Source: Thalassolituus sp. UBA1087
GTDB taxonomy: Bacteria > Pseudomonadota > Gammaproteobacteria > Pseudomonadales > Oceanobacteraceae
Assembly (NCBI GenBank): GCA_002314145.1
Contig: DCCG01000006.1
Coordinates: 102,645 to 166,644 of the forward strand
Direction: 5' to 3'
DNA: 64,000 bases
In this document: positions 8,381 through 18,057 of the stretch, piece by piece
Layout of the letters: every line of letters begins with the position of its first letter
How positions within the stretch are numbered: position 1 is the first letter of the stretch
The notes under the pieces: generated by a model
Seen by the model: only the letters and a program-made list of their open reading frames with translations
The model's database searches: none
What the model was told of the DNA's origin: nothing
Translations under genes and position numbers: made by a program

Positions 8381-10734
8381 GTTTTACATCGTCAAAAGTC
8401 ACTCCCTGGGAACAGCGCCGCCAGCGTCCGCCGAAGGGTAAATCCGGCAAAGAGCTGGCCCATGAAAGTGCCGAGAAACACGTACTGGGAACGGCGGTTT
8501 ATATTGATGATATGCCGGAAATTGCCGGTACGCTGCATGCCGTTGCCGGTAAAAGCACCATTAACTGTGGTGTGATTACAAAACTGGATCTGTCCGGGGT
8601 GTGGGCCTCACCCGGCGTCGTGGATGTGATCACCGTTAACGATGTGCCGGGTGATATCGACATCAGCCCGGCCTTTACCGGCGATTTGATTCTGGCTGAC
8701 GGGCGCATTGAGTTTTATGGCCAGGCGATTTTTGCGGTTGTGGCTGAAACCTTTGAGCAGGCCAAGCGCGCGGTGCAGGCCGCGGTCATTGAATACACTC
8801 AGGAAGAGCCCATTCTGACGGTAAAAGAAGCGCTTAAGCGTGACTCTTTCGTCAACCCGACTCACACCATGACCGAAGGTGATGTGGAATCTGCCCTGCA
8901 GGGCGCGGATAACACTCTGGCAGGCGAGATGTATGTGCGCGGTCAGGAGCAGTTCTATCTGGAAACCCAGATCAGTTACGCCATTCCCGGTGAAGACGGC
9001 AGCATTAAAGTGCTGTGTTCGACACAGCATCCATCCGAAGTGCAGAAGCTGGTGGCGGAAGTGCTGGATGTTCCGGTTAACCATGTACAGGCCGAGGTGC
9101 GCCGCATGGGTGGCGGCTTTGGTGGTAAAGAAACACAGGCGGCGCAGTGGGCCTGTCTGGCGGCGGTATTTGCGGCGCGCCTGAACCGGCCGGTGAAAAT
9201 GCGTCTCGACCGTCAGGACGATATGGTGCTGACCGGTAAACGCCATGACTTTTTAAACCGCTATAAAATCGGCTTCGACAACGACGGCCGTATTCAGGGT
9301 GCTGATATTGAGCTGGCCAGTTTCTGTGGTTATTCCGCAGACCTGTCGGATTCCATTACCGACCGTGCCATGTTCCATGTGGATAATGCCTACAACCTGC
9401 ATGACTGCAGGGTGATTGGTCACCGCTGCCGTACCAATACGGTGTCTAATACTGCGTTCCGTGGTTTTGGTGGTCCTCAGGGGATGATTCTGGCGGAATA
9501 CATGCTCGACGATATTGCCCGTAAAGTAGGCAAAGACCCGCTGGATGTACGCAAACTGAATTACTATCAGGAAGGCGAACATACCCATTACGGCCAACCG
9601 ATTGAAGATTATTATCTGCCGGAATTAATTGAAACCCTGGAAAAAAACTGCGACTACCGCCAGCGTCGTGCAGACATCGAGGCGTTTAATAAAACCAGTC
9701 AGTGGAAAAAACGCGGTCTGGCATTAACGCCGGTGCGCTTCGGTATTTCTTTTACTACCACGTTTCTGAATCAGGCTGGTGCACTGATTCATATTTATAC
9801 TGACGGTTCGATTCATCTGAATCACGGCGGTACCGAAATGGGTCAGGGTCTGTACACCAAAGTGGCTCAGGTTGTTGCCAACGAGTTTGCGGTGGATATC
9901 GACATGGTACGGGTCAGTGCCACGACCACCGATAAAGTACCGAATACGTCGGCTACGGCAGCCTCGTCTGGTTCAGACCTGAACGGTAAAGCCGCACAGA
10001 ATGCCTGTATCACACTGAAAAAACGCTTAGTCGATTTTGCCGTGGATTATTTTAAAGTCAGTGCCGACGATGTGCGCTTTGAAAATAACCACATTGTGGT
10101 TACCGGCAGTGATGGCAAAGAAGACTGGGTATCCTTCGCTGAGTTCGTTAACCTGGCGTATGTGAACCGGGTGTCACTGTCGACCACAGGCTTCTATAAA
10201 ACACCGGATATTCACTATGATCCGAAAGCCGAACGTGGCAAACCTTTCCTGTATTACGCGTTTGGTGCGACCTGTGCCGAAGTGGAAATCGATACTTTAA
10301 CCGGTGAGTATAAAATCCTGCGTGCCGATATTCTGCACGACGTGGGTAACTCCCTGAACCCGGCCATTGATATCGGTCAGGTGGAAGGTGCCTTCGTACA
10401 GGGGACCGGCTGGCTCACCAGTGAAGAACTCTTGTGGGATGACCAGGGTCGCCTGTCATCGGCATCCGCGGCGACTTATAAAATCCCGACATCGGTGGAT
10501 ATCCCCGAGGTCTTTAATGTCGCCCTGTACGACCGCCCGGCAGCAGCCGATACCATTTACCATTCCAAAGCCGTGGGTGAGCCACCGCTGATGCATGGTA
10601 TTGCCGTATTCTGCGCGCTGCGTGATGCTGTGTCTTCGGTGGCCGGTTACCAATTCAATCCGCAACTGGATACCCCGGCGACGCCGGAGCGTATTCTGAA
10701 TGCTGTGATGGAATGTCAGCAGGCAGGGGAATAA
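8377..10734 (+). CDS. xdhB: Xanthine dehydrogenase large, molybdopterin-binding subunit
   Basis: 785-residue catalytic subunit that carries the molybdenum cofactor and hydroxylates xanthine. Family signatures are visible in order: the hammerhead domain (HVLGTAVYIDDMPE near 30), GGGFGGKETQ for cofactor binding, the arginine motif FRGFGGPQGM, GGTEMGQGLYTK, and VGEPPLM near the C-terminus, whose Glu735 is the expected catalytic base. Length is normal for the bacterial two-subunit enzyme. The ATG overlaps the xdhA stop by 4 bases, indicating coupled translation of the two subunits. Confidence 0.95.
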   Translation: MSFTSSKVTPWEQRRQRPPKGKSGKELAHESAEKHVLGTAVYIDDMPEIAGTLHAVAGKSTINCGVITKLDLSGVWASPGVVDVITVNDVPGDIDISPAFTGDLILADGRIEFYGQAIFAVVAETFEQAKRAVQAAVIEYTQEEPILTVKEALKRDSFVNPTHTMTEGDVESALQGADNTLAGEMYVRGQEQFYLETQISYAIPGEDGSIKVLCSTQHPSEVQKLVAEVLDVPVNHVQAEVRRMGGGFGGKETQAAQWACLAAVFAARLNRPVKMRLDRQDDMVLTGKRHDFLNRYKIGFDNDGRIQGADIELASFCGYSADLSDSITDRAMFHVDNAYNLHDCRVIGHRCRTNTVSNTAFRGFGGPQGMILAEYMLDDIARKVGKDPLDVRKLNYYQEGEHTHYGQPIEDYYLPELIETLEKNCDYRQRRADIEAFNKTSQWKKRGLALTPVRFGISFTTTFLNQAGALIHIYTDGSIHLNHGGTEMGQGLYTKVAQVVANEFAVDIDMVRVSATTTDKVPNTSATAASSGSDLNGKAAQNACITLKKRLVDFAVDYFKVSADDVRFENNHIVVTGSDGKEDWVSFAEFVNLAYVNRVSLSTTGFYKTPDIHYDPKAERGKPFLYYAFGATCAEVEIDTLTGEYKILRADILHDVGNSLNPAIDIGQVEGAFVQGTGWLTSEELLWDDQGRLSSASAATYKIPTSVDIPEVFNVALYDRPAAADTIYHSKAVGEPPLMHGIAVFCALRDAVSSVAGYQFNPQLDTPATPERILNAVMECQQAGE

Positions 10735-10746
10735 CGGAGAGCAGGT

Positions 10747-11682
10747 ATGAAATTCGTCCGCTGGTTTGAAGCCATTAATCAATGCCAACAGAAGGGGCAA
10801 TCCTATGTGATTGCTACGGTGATGGGCAGTGCCGGTTCAGTCCCGCGTGACCCGGGGGCCAAGATGGTCATTACCGCGGACGATCAGTTTGATACCTTAG
10901 GGGGTGGTCAGCTGGAATTTCAGCTGGTGAATAAAGCACGCCAGTTGCTGGCCGACAACGCCGGCAGTCATAAAGCGCTGCAGCAGATTGAAAAAATCCC
11001 GCTGGCGGCAAAAGCCGGGCAGTGTTGTGGTGGCAGTGTGTCTGTATTGCTGGAAGTGTTTTGTCTGGCGCAGCAACCCATTGTGGTGTTTGGTGCCGGT
11101 CATGTGGCCAAAGCCCTGATGCAGATTCTTGGCGGCTTGCCACAACCTGTGATCTGGGTGGATAACCGTGCTGAGCAGTTTCCCCAGGCGCAGGATCTGG
11201 CGGCTAATATTGAGTGCCGGCTGCTGGATAATCCGGTGGATATTATTGCCCATCTGCCGTCCGGCAGTGAACTGATCATCCTCACCCATAATCACCAGCT
11301 GGACTATGATTTACTCCAGGCGGCTCTGAAACGCGATGATTTCCGTTTCACCGGCTGTATCGGTTCGGCTACTAAAACCGAGCGTTTTACCATGCGCCTT
11401 ACCCATGAAGGTTTTGGCGAAGAAGAATTTTCCCGCCTGACGATGCCGGTCGGTATTCCGCAGGTGGGCGGCAAATTACCTATGGAGGTTGCCGTCTCCA
11501 TCGCAGCTCAGCTGCTTGCCCGCCATACGGCGGAACTCCCGGCAACGTCGGCTGCGGACGCCAGTGCAGCACGCAGAAAAGGCCTTAACTGGCGCGACCT
11601 GAAAACAGGTTTTGATAAAACACACGATACACCGTCAGCAGCGGAACACGATCTGATTGCTGAGCCCGGTGATAAAAATTAA
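10747..11682 (+). CDS. xdhC: Xanthine dehydrogenase accessory protein XdhC
   Basis: 311-residue molybdenum-cofactor insertase for XDH. The N-terminal XdhC/CoxI domain has VMGSAGSVPRDPGAKM and LGGGQLE, and the cofactor-binding CCGG motif lies near residue 95. The C-terminal Rossmann-like half has VVFGAGHVAKAL, then GCIGSATKTERF. It protects and sulfurates the cofactor before insertion into XdhB. It starts 12 bases after xdhB with a GGAGAG ribosome site. Confidence 0.92.
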   Translation: MKFVRWFEAINQCQQKGQSYVIATVMGSAGSVPRDPGAKMVITADDQFDTLGGGQLEFQLVNKARQLLADNAGSHKALQQIEKIPLAAKAGQCCGGSVSVLLEVFCLAQQPIVVFGAGHVAKALMQILGGLPQPVIWVDNRAEQFPQAQDLAANIECRLLDNPVDIIAHLPSGSELIILTHNHQLDYDLLQAALKRDDFRFTGCIGSATKTERFTMRLTHEGFGEEEFSRLTMPVGIPQVGGKLPMEVAVSIAAQLLARHTAELPATSAADASAARRKGLNWRDLKTGFDKTHDTPSAAEHDLIAEPGDKN

Positions 11683-11692
11683 GAGAACCAAT

Positions 11693-12685
11693 ATGCACAA
11701 CAAAGAACAACATCCTTATACCGAGTGGGTCGATCTGGCTGGCCGTAAACTGGGTGGGCAGGTCCTGTCATGCAGTGATGACTTCTTCGCTGAAATGGAA
11801 AATCTGATTAAACCGGAAGCGCCGGTTTTTATTGCCGATAAATATACCGATCGCGGTAAGTGGATGGACGGCTGGGAAAGCCGCCGTAAACGCGTGGTGG
11901 GTTATGACTGGGCTGTTCTTAAGCTGGGGGCTCAGGGCCGCATCAAAGGCTTTAACGTCAATACCACGCACTTCGCCGGTAATGCTCCCAAACAGGTATC
12001 CATTGAAGCCTGCAACAGTAAAACTGCACCGGATGAAAACACGGCATGGACGGTGATTATTCCGCAGCAGGATGTTCAGCCGGACAGTAATAACTTTATT
12101 GACTGTGAATCCGATGGCGTGTGGACGCACCTGCGCCTCAACATGTTCCCGGATGGCGGCATCGCCCGTCTGCGTGTATACGGTGAAGCCGTGATGGATA
12201 CCGACTGGTTCCTGCCCGGTGAGCCTGTGGATCTGGCATTTGTAAAAAACGGTGCCCGGCCGATCAAATGCAGTGATATGTTCTTCAGCTCTATGACTAA
12301 CCTGATTATGCCGGACCGTGGCGTAAACATGGGCGACGGCTGGGAAACCAAGCGCCGTCGTGGTGGCCGTGAATGCGACTGGATCATCGTGAAGCTGGCA
12401 GGTACCGGCAGTGTGAAAAAGCTGATCGTCGATACGGCACACTTTAAAGGTAACTATCCGGAAAGCTTCTCTCTGCTGGGGATCAGCATGCCGGAAGGTC
12501 AGAACCCGGATGAAAATGCCGACTGGCAACCCATTGTAGAGCGTCAGAAGCTGACCGCCGATGCTGAGCATTTCTACAAAGACGAAGTCATCAGTGGCGA
12601 GCAGACCTTTACTCACATCAAACTGAATATGTATCCGGATGGTGGTATCAGCCGTCTGCGCGTGTTCGGTTTTTTAGCGGGGTGA
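11693..12685 (+). CDS. alc: Allantoicase
   Basis: 330-residue enzyme that hydrolyses allantoate to ureidoglycolate and urea. Two homologous beta-sandwich halves are visible: FVDLAGRKLGG-type sequence at about 10-175 and PVDLAFVKNGARPIKCSD at about 180-330. Each contains a DGWE-S/T-RRK/R patch, DW-(I/A)-V-KL, and a (T/D)THFAGN or TAHFKGN signature, as in eukaryotic and bacterial allantoicases. The ATG at 11693 is chosen over an upstream start inside xdhC because of the AAGAGAA ribosome site and because it clears the xdhC stop. It lies between xdhC and uraD in the purine operon. Confidence 0.93.
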   Translation: MHNKEQHPYTEWVDLAGRKLGGQVLSCSDDFFAEMENLIKPEAPVFIADKYTDRGKWMDGWESRRKRVVGYDWAVLKLGAQGRIKGFNVNTTHFAGNAPKQVSIEACNSKTAPDENTAWTVIIPQQDVQPDSNNFIDCESDGVWTHLRLNMFPDGGIARLRVYGEAVMDTDWFLPGEPVDLAFVKNGARPIKCSDMFFSSMTNLIMPDRGVNMGDGWETKRRRGGRECDWIIVKLAGTGSVKKLIVDTAHFKGNYPESFSLLGISMPEGQNPDENADWQPIVERQKLTADAEHFYKDEVISGEQTFTHIKLNMYPDGGISRLRVFGFLAG

Positions 12686-12688
12686 TGT

Positions 12689-13198
12689 ATGACGCTGGAT
12701 GAACTGAATAATCTGGCCGCAGAACAGGCCACCGAAACTTTCACCAGCTGCTGTGCCGCAGAGCGTTGGGTAGCAAAAATGGTTAACGGGCGTCCTTATG
12801 CGTCCGTTGATGAGTTGCTGAAAAAAGCCGATGAATACTGGTGGACCATGGAAGAGCCTGATTTCCTGCAGGCGTTTACTGCACACCCGAAAATCGGTGA
12901 TGTCGATTCTCTGCGCGCCAAATACGCTAATACCAAAGCCATTGCCGCCAACGAGCAGAGCGGTGCCCAGGCGGCGGATGAAGACGTATTGCAGGCTCTG
13001 GCCCAGGGTAATACCGATTACGAACAGAAGTTCGGATTTATTTTTATCGTCTTTGCCACCGGTAAGTCTGCCGCTGACATGCTGGCGCTTCTGCAGCAGC
13101 GCCTGCCCAACAGCCGCGAGCAGGAAATCCGTAATGCCGCAGAAAACCAGATGATGATTACCGATCTGCGGATTAAGAAAATCCTGCAGTTGGCCTGA
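12689..13198 (+). CDS. uraD: OHCU decarboxylase
   Basis: 169-residue 2-oxo-4-hydroxy-4-carboxy-5-ureidoimidazoline decarboxylase, the last step in making S-allantoin from urate. The catalytic histidine lies in AHPKIGDV near residue 67. Other family marks are CCAAERWVAKM near 22 and a C-terminal FGFIFIVFATGKSA followed by RLPNSREQEI. It starts 3 bases after alc and precedes uraH, the enzyme whose product it uses. Confidence 0.93.
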   Translation: MTLDELNNLAAEQATETFTSCCAAERWVAKMVNGRPYASVDELLKKADEYWWTMEEPDFLQAFTAHPKIGDVDSLRAKYANTKAIAANEQSGAQAADEDVLQALAQGNTDYEQKFGFIFIVFATGKSAADMLALLQQRLPNSREQEIRNAAENQMMITDLRIKKILQLA

Positions 13199-13232
13199 AC
13201 ATTTAAGGTATTGTCAGTCCCGTGGAGCAATT

Positions 13233-13592
13233 ATGAATAAAAGTGTAATTACTACTCACATTCTGGATTCCCAGCGTGGCCGCCCGGCCGTGGGTGTGGA
13301 TGTGCGTTTGTTTAAATCTGCCACCGGTGATGCGAAATCACCTGACTGGCAGTTAATGGCACAGGCCAAAACCAATGACGATGGCCGTATTACAGACTGG
13401 CTGGGCGATCGGAAACGTGAAGCCGGCCTGTACAAAGTTGAATTTGAAACCGGCGCATACTATGCCGCACAGCAAATCAAAACCCTGTACCCACAGGTTG
13501 AGCTGTTATTTGAAATTGATGCCCCGGATGAGCATTACCATATTCCGCTGTTGTTAGCGGCGAACAGCTTTTCTACCTACCGGGGGTCTTAA
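13233..13592 (+). CDS. uraH: 5-hydroxyisourate hydrolase (transthyretin-like)
   Basis: 119-residue cytosolic HIU hydrolase converting the PuuD product 5-hydroxyisourate into OHCU. It has the N-terminal TTHILDSQRGRPA with catalytic His, a central arginine region, HYHIPLLLA and the family-defining C-terminal tetrapeptide YRGS. There is no signal peptide, so it acts in the cytoplasm. Its TAA overlaps the allA ATG by one base (TAATG). Confidence 0.95.
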   Translation: MNKSVITTHILDSQRGRPAVGVDVRLFKSATGDAKSPDWQLMAQAKTNDDGRITDWLGDRKREAGLYKVEFETGAYYAAQQIKTLYPQVELLFEIDAPDEHYHIPLLLAANSFSTYRGS

Positions 13593-14095
13593 TGGTTAAC
13601 CTGACCCTTAAGCCAGAGCCGCTGACAGCGGACAGCTTCGCTCCTTATGGTGAACTGATCAGTGCGCGTGATACGCCGATTATGATCAATGAGGGGAATA
13701 CGGAGCGCTATCACCGTCTGGGAAATGTGACCACCGGCGGCGAAGATCAGCAGGGACAGGCCATTCTCAGTATTTTCCGTGGTCAGCCCCGTTCATTGCC
13801 GATGACCATTAAGATGATGGAACGGCATCCACTGGGCAGTCAGGCATTCCTGCCGGCCTCGGATGAGCCCTATCTGGTGCTGGTTTGCCTGGGGGATAAG
13901 GAACCGGACCCTTCGACGTTTAAGCTGTTTATCGCTCAGGGCGAGGGTGTGAATTATCCGGCAAACTGCTGGCATCACCCGCTGCTGGCAATCAATAAAG
14001 TCAGTGATTTCTGGATCGTGGACCGTATGGGCCCCGGCAATAACCTGGAAGAGTTTTTCTTTCCGGATGACTGGCAGATACAAATTCAATTGTGA
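13592..14095 (+). CDS. allA: Ureidoglycolate lyase
   Basis: 167-residue cupin-fold enzyme that splits ureidoglycolate into glyoxylate and urea, following allantoicase. It shows the family start LKPEPLTADSFAPYGELI, the central PLGSQAFLP and YLVLVC strands, and GVNYPANCWHHPLLAI with the conserved histidines. Normal length for AllA. Coupled by a one-base overlap to uraH and slightly overlapping the region of the guaD start. Confidence 0.92.
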   Translation: MVNLTLKPEPLTADSFAPYGELISARDTPIMINEGNTERYHRLGNVTTGGEDQQGQAILSIFRGQPRSLPMTIKMMERHPLGSQAFLPASDEPYLVLVCLGDKEPDPSTFKLFIAQGEGVNYPANCWHHPLLAINKVSDFWIVDRMGPGNNLEEFFFPDDWQIQIQL

Positions 14096-14103
14096 GAGAG
14101 CTG

Positions 14104-15414
14104 ATGAATCTTCAGGGTTATCGCGGTCAGGTACTGCATTATATCGATGAGTCCACACCGCAATATTTTGCCGATGGTATTCTGGTGATTGATCAGGATT
14201 CAGGCACAGTGCAGGACTGTGGTAAATCCGATGCGGTACTGCAGGCACATCCCGGGCTGAACGTTAAAAGCTATCAGAATGCGCTGATCATGCCCGGGTT
14301 GATAGACACGCATATTCATTATCCGCAGGTGGATGTCATTGCCTCTTACGGCACTCAGTTACTGGAATGGCTTAATAATTATACTTTTCCGACCGAGATG
14401 GCATTTGAGAACCCGGAAGTTGCTGAAGAAACGGCCGAATTTTTTCTCAATGAGCTGTTAAAGAACGGTACGACTACGGCACTGGTTTTCGGTACTGTAC
14501 ATAAGGGCTCGGTAGATGCATTTTTTAAAGCCAGTGAAAAGCGCAATACCCGGATGATCTGCGGTAAAGTCATGATGGACCGCAATGCACCGGAAGACCT
14601 GTGCGATACAGTTGAAACCTCCGTCGCGGATACACAGGCTCTGATTGATGAATGGCATGGAAAAGGGCGCCAGTTGTATGCCATTACTCCAAGGTTTGCC
14701 ATTACATCGACGCCGGAACAGTTAGCCGCAGCCGGTAAGTTGCTGGCCGATAACCCCGGCGTGTATATGCAGACGCACCTGGCCGAAAATAAGGATGAAG
14801 TCGCGTTTGTGCAGGAGTTATTCCCTGACAGCAAAAGCTATCTGGATGTCTATGATCAGTTTGGTCTGCTGGGGGAGCACAGTATTTTCGCCCATTGTAT
14901 CTATCTGGAAGACGGTGATTACCACCGCATGAACGCCACTGGCAGTAAAATTTCTTTCTGCCCGACATCTAACCTGTTTATTGGTAGTGGGCTTTTCAGG
15001 CTCGATGACCAGCCGGCTCCGGTGGACGTGAGTGTGGCCACGGATGTGGGTGGCGGTACCAGCTTTTCCATGCTGCAGACCATGAATGAAGCATACAAAG
15101 TCTGCCAGTTGCGGGGCAGTAATTTATCACCCCAGCGGGCGTTTTATATGATGACGCTGGGTAATGCTGCAGCACTGTCACTGGATGATAAAATCGGTAA
15201 TTTCGAAACCGGAAAAGAAGCTGACTTTGTTGTCTTTGATCTGGCCTGTACTGATCTGATGAAACGCAGACAGGCGATTTGCAAAAACATCGATGAAATT
15301 TTATTCAGCCTGATGATCCTCGGTGATGACCGGGCTGTGACTGAAACCTTTGTCGCCGGTCAGTCGGTCTGGCGCAAAACTGACGAAGTAATGAAAGTGG
15401 CGGGGGCCCATTAA
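14104..15414 (+). CDS. guaD: Guanine deaminase
   Basis: 436-residue zinc amidohydrolase converting guanine to xanthine, feeding XDH. Motifs are PGLIDTHIHYPQVDVIASYG (metal ligands), LLEWLNNYTFPTE typical of guanine deaminase, QTHLAENKDEV, IFAHCIYL and ATDVGGGTSFSM with the catalytic Asp. A GTG at 14092 is in frame and overlaps the allA stop, but GAGAG sits just before the ATG at 14104, which I prefer. Its TAA overlaps puuD by one base. The ring deaminase at the left edge of the window is a different amidohydrolase. Confidence 0.93.
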   Translation: MNLQGYRGQVLHYIDESTPQYFADGILVIDQDSGTVQDCGKSDAVLQAHPGLNVKSYQNALIMPGLIDTHIHYPQVDVIASYGTQLLEWLNNYTFPTEMAFENPEVAEETAEFFLNELLKNGTTTALVFGTVHKGSVDAFFKASEKRNTRMICGKVMMDRNAPEDLCDTVETSVADTQALIDEWHGKGRQLYAITPRFAITSTPEQLAAAGKLLADNPGVYMQTHLAENKDEVAFVQELFPDSKSYLDVYDQFGLLGEHSIFAHCIYLEDGDYHRMNATGSKISFCPTSNLFIGSGLFRLDDQPAPVDVSVATDVGGGTSFSMLQTMNEAYKVCQLRGSNLSPQRAFYMMTLGNAAALSLDDKIGNFETGKEADFVVFDLACTDLMKRRQAICKNIDEILFSLMILGDDRAVTETFVAGQSVWRKTDEVMKVAGAH

Positions 15415-16592
15415 TGGAAGGTTATATTTTTGACTGGCTGAATATGTTTCTGCGCTGGTTTCATGTACTGGCAGGTATCGCCTGGATCGGTGCATCATTT
15501 TACTTTGTCTGGCTTGACCTGAGCCTGGAAAAGCCATCCGCTGAAAATGAAGCCAAGGGGATTAAAGGTCAGCTTTCGGCTATTCACGGTGGCGGCTTCT
15601 ATGAAGTCGTTAAATATAAGCTGGGGCCTCAGGCTATGCCGGCCAATCTGCACTGGTTTAAATGGGAAGCCTACACCACCTGGCTGACCGGCTTTTCATT
15701 GCTGACGGTGATGTATTACTGGGGGGCAAACCAATACCTGATTGATCCGGCGAAAGTCGATTTCAGCCAGTGGCAGGCGATTGGCAGCAGCCTTCTGTAT
15801 CTTGCCGGTGGTTTTGCCGTTTATGAAATTTTGCTGAAGTCGCCGTTACGCAACAGCAATAAGGCGTTTGCTGCGGTCCTGTTCGTCTTTATGATCTTTG
15901 CTGCCTGGCTGGCGGACCAGTTGTTTGCTGACCGTGCTGCTTATATTCATGTCGGTGCCCTGATCGGCAGTATTATGGCCGGTAATGTATTCCTCGGCAT
16001 TATGCCGTCTCAGCGTGAGCTGGTACGTGCTGTGGAAGCCGGTGAACAGCCACAGGCACGCTTTGCACTGATGGCGAAACTGCGCTCCACCCATAATAAT
16101 TACCTGACCCTGCCGCTGGTATTTATTATGATCAGCAACCATTATCCGATGACCTATGGCCACGACCATGCCTGGCTGGTACTCGCGGCTATTGGTGTTA
16201 TAACCGGCCTTATCCGCCACTTCCTGAATCTCAGAACCCAGGGGGCCGGTACGAAACCCGGTTATCTGATCGTTGCTCTGCTGCTGACCATTGCACTGGC
16301 AGTTTGGATGGCTCCCAAACCAGTGGCAACCGGTGATGCTGTCATTAATACCGATCAGGCATTGCACATCACTCACCTGCGCTGTGCCGAATGTCATGCG
16401 GCCATACCAACCAGTGATATGTTCAAAACGCCGCCGGCTGGCATTATTCTGGAAGACGAAGCCCATCTGCTGCAGTACAAAGACCGTATGATCAGTGCGC
16501 TGCAAACCAACTATATGCCATTGGGTAATATTACCGCGATGACAGATGATGAGCGTGCCCAACTGTTGGGATGGTTACAGGCTCAGGAATAA
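15414..16592 (+). CDS. puuD: Membrane urate oxidase with C-terminal cytochrome c domain
   Basis: 392-residue PuuD-type urate hydroxylase that oxidises urate to 5-hydroxyisourate. The N-terminal 300 residues carry about 8 membrane segments with conserved histidines (RWFHVLAGIAWIGASFYFVW; STHNNYLTLPLVFIMISNH in part). The C-terminal domain has a haem c motif CAECH (324-328) and a possible methionine ligand in NYMPLGN, so electrons pass to the respiratory chain rather than straight to oxygen. Last gene of the operon, followed by a strong terminator. It replaces soluble uricase, which is not in the window. Confidence 0.93.
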   Translation: MEGYIFDWLNMFLRWFHVLAGIAWIGASFYFVWLDLSLEKPSAENEAKGIKGQLSAIHGGGFYEVVKYKLGPQAMPANLHWFKWEAYTTWLTGFSLLTVMYYWGANQYLIDPAKVDFSQWQAIGSSLLYLAGGFAVYEILLKSPLRNSNKAFAAVLFVFMIFAAWLADQLFADRAAYIHVGALIGSIMAGNVFLGIMPSQRELVRAVEAGEQPQARFALMAKLRSTHNNYLTLPLVFIMISNHYPMTYGHDHAWLVLAAIGVITGLIRHFLNLRTQGAGTKPGYLIVALLLTIALAVWMAPKPVATGDAVINTDQALHITHLRCAECHAAIPTSDMFKTPPAGIILEDEAHLLQYKDRMISALQTNYMPLGNITAMTDDERAQLLGWLQAQE

Positions 16593-16611
16593 TCTGTATT
16601 AAAGACAAGAC

Positions 16612-16647
16612 AAGCCCCGGTGAAGCAGTACTTCAGCGGGGCTTTTT
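16612..16647 (+). terminator. Terminator of the purine catabolic operon
   Basis: Stem AAGCCCC-GTGAAG pairs with CTTC-CGGGGCTT and ends in a TTTTTA tract, 20 bases after puuD. Confidence 0.85.
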
Positions 16648-16815
16648 AGTATCTGTACCTGCAGTTATTTACCCTGAATTTAACCTGATGCTTATATATT
16701 TATGCTGTTGTTGGTAGCGGTTGCCTTACGTCAAATTTTTTATATTTATTAACAAGCGATTACACAACGGCTCCTGTGGCTTTGGTAGACTCTGCGTTTT
16801 TCAGGAGCAGGCCAG

Positions 16816-18057
16816 ATGCTGCATAATCAAAAGGTTCATGATGCCGTTGCCAGGCTGGAGCAGCGGTCCGATGCGGCAGAAAACGAGATGGATCTCGTCA
16901 ATATCATTCAGGTTGTGGCAGCGGATCGCAAAGGAAGTCTGGAGTATAAAGATACCGGGTGGAAGGTTGGTGCCGCGGTTGTCGCCCTGACAGGTCTTAT
17001 AACGATACTTCTCGGTATGGGCATCCATCAACTGGATGTCACTTACCTCGTTCTCGGGCCCGTTCTGAACTATAGCTATTGCTGGCTGCCGGTGTTGATT
17101 ATTACGTCATGGGTTCTGTGGCGTGAAGAATCCGGTAAGCCCTTCCGGTTGATGTCTTTTATTGCTGATCCTCTCTACAGAGTCTTTGCTTTGGGCGCCA
17201 TTCTTACTCTGTTGACCGGTGGGATTCCCGAATGGCAGGTAGTGTACTGGGAGGGCATTTTCTGGCTGGCCGGTCTGACCGGGACTGTGCCGGAATTTGT
17301 TCTTGGGATGTTAATGCTTCTGTCCGGTGGCTACCGTTTTTTAAGCGTGTTGCATCGCAGTGGATGGCGGGACCGCTTAACGGCCAATATCCGTTTCAAA
17401 GACGGCGTGATGGACACCGGATTAACTGAAGTAAAAGCCAAACACCAACCGTCGACTGAGCAGCTGAAAAAAGATTTTCGTGAATTTAAACGGGGTAATT
17501 ACAGCCGTAATCTGGAAAAGATGTATGCAGGCGAATATCTTCAGGACGGTGTCAGCTTTCCGTATCGTGTGTACCAATATCACTATGTGAACCGACGCAC
17601 TACCACAAGTACTGACAGTAAGGGTAATACCACAACACGAACGGTTTATGATCACTATGACCGCTACGGCGTATTGCTCTCGTTTCCGATGTTGCGTGAA
17701 GTTTGCTTCAGTTGTGATGGTAATGTCAGCGGCTATGGCAGCCGCATCAGGAAAAATATTCACAACCTTGATGATGTTTTCCGGGTATATACCGACCGGA
17801 TTCATGAACTGCAGAACTTTCTTAATACAGAAAAAGCCAGGCTGCTGACTGCTTTTGCAAGCGAAAAACATAACGTTGTGATTGAAGCGAATGAACGCAG
17901 TGAATTGTGTATCGCCTTTGATGATAATATCTTTGAAACCAGTCATCAGCACTCACTGGACGATGCCGGTGCTTTTGCCCGGGAAGTAGCCGGGGATTCA
18001 ACGTTTCCGGCACTTCAGCGTGTGCTGACCCTGGTGCATGATCTGCTGCATTATTGA
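16816..18057 (+). CDS. Unrecognised membrane protein, larger of a tandem pair
   Basis: 413 residues, function unknown. The N-terminal 50 residues are soluble and charged (MLHNQKVHDAVARLEQRSD). Residues about 50-195 hold four to five hydrophobic segments. A soluble domain follows, with the run YRVYQYHYVNRRTTTSTD and a possible beta-hairpin. The last 82 residues contain HNVVIEANERSELCIAFDDN. The N-terminal 50 and C-terminal 80 residues are repeated in the next gene, so both ends are conserved modules. GGAGCAGG precedes the ATG. The middle vaguely recalls DUF3137-type membrane proteins, but I would not assign it. Confidence 0.8.
   Translation: MLHNQKVHDAVARLEQRSDAAENEMDLVNIIQVVAADRKGSLEYKDTGWKVGAAVVALTGLITILLGMGIHQLDVTYLVLGPVLNYSYCWLPVLIITSWVLWREESGKPFRLMSFIADPLYRVFALGAILTLLTGGIPEWQVVYWEGIFWLAGLTGTVPEFVLGMLMLLSGGYRFLSVLHRSGWRDRLTANIRFKDGVMDTGLTEVKAKHQPSTEQLKKDFREFKRGNYSRNLEKMYAGEYLQDGVSFPYRVYQYHYVNRRTTTSTDSKGNTTTRTVYDHYDRYGVLLSFPMLREVCFSCDGNVSGYGSRIRKNIHNLDDVFRVYTDRIHELQNFLNTEKARLLTAFASEKHNVVIEANERSELCIAFDDNIFETSHQHSLDDAGAFAREVAGDSTFPALQRVLTLVHDLLHY

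Noticed and set aside
11768..12616. 282-residue frame on the minus strand
   Set aside because: Antisense to allantoicase, which is unmistakable.
15846..16562. 238-residue frame on the minus strand
   Set aside because: Antisense to puuD; no start signal or similarity.
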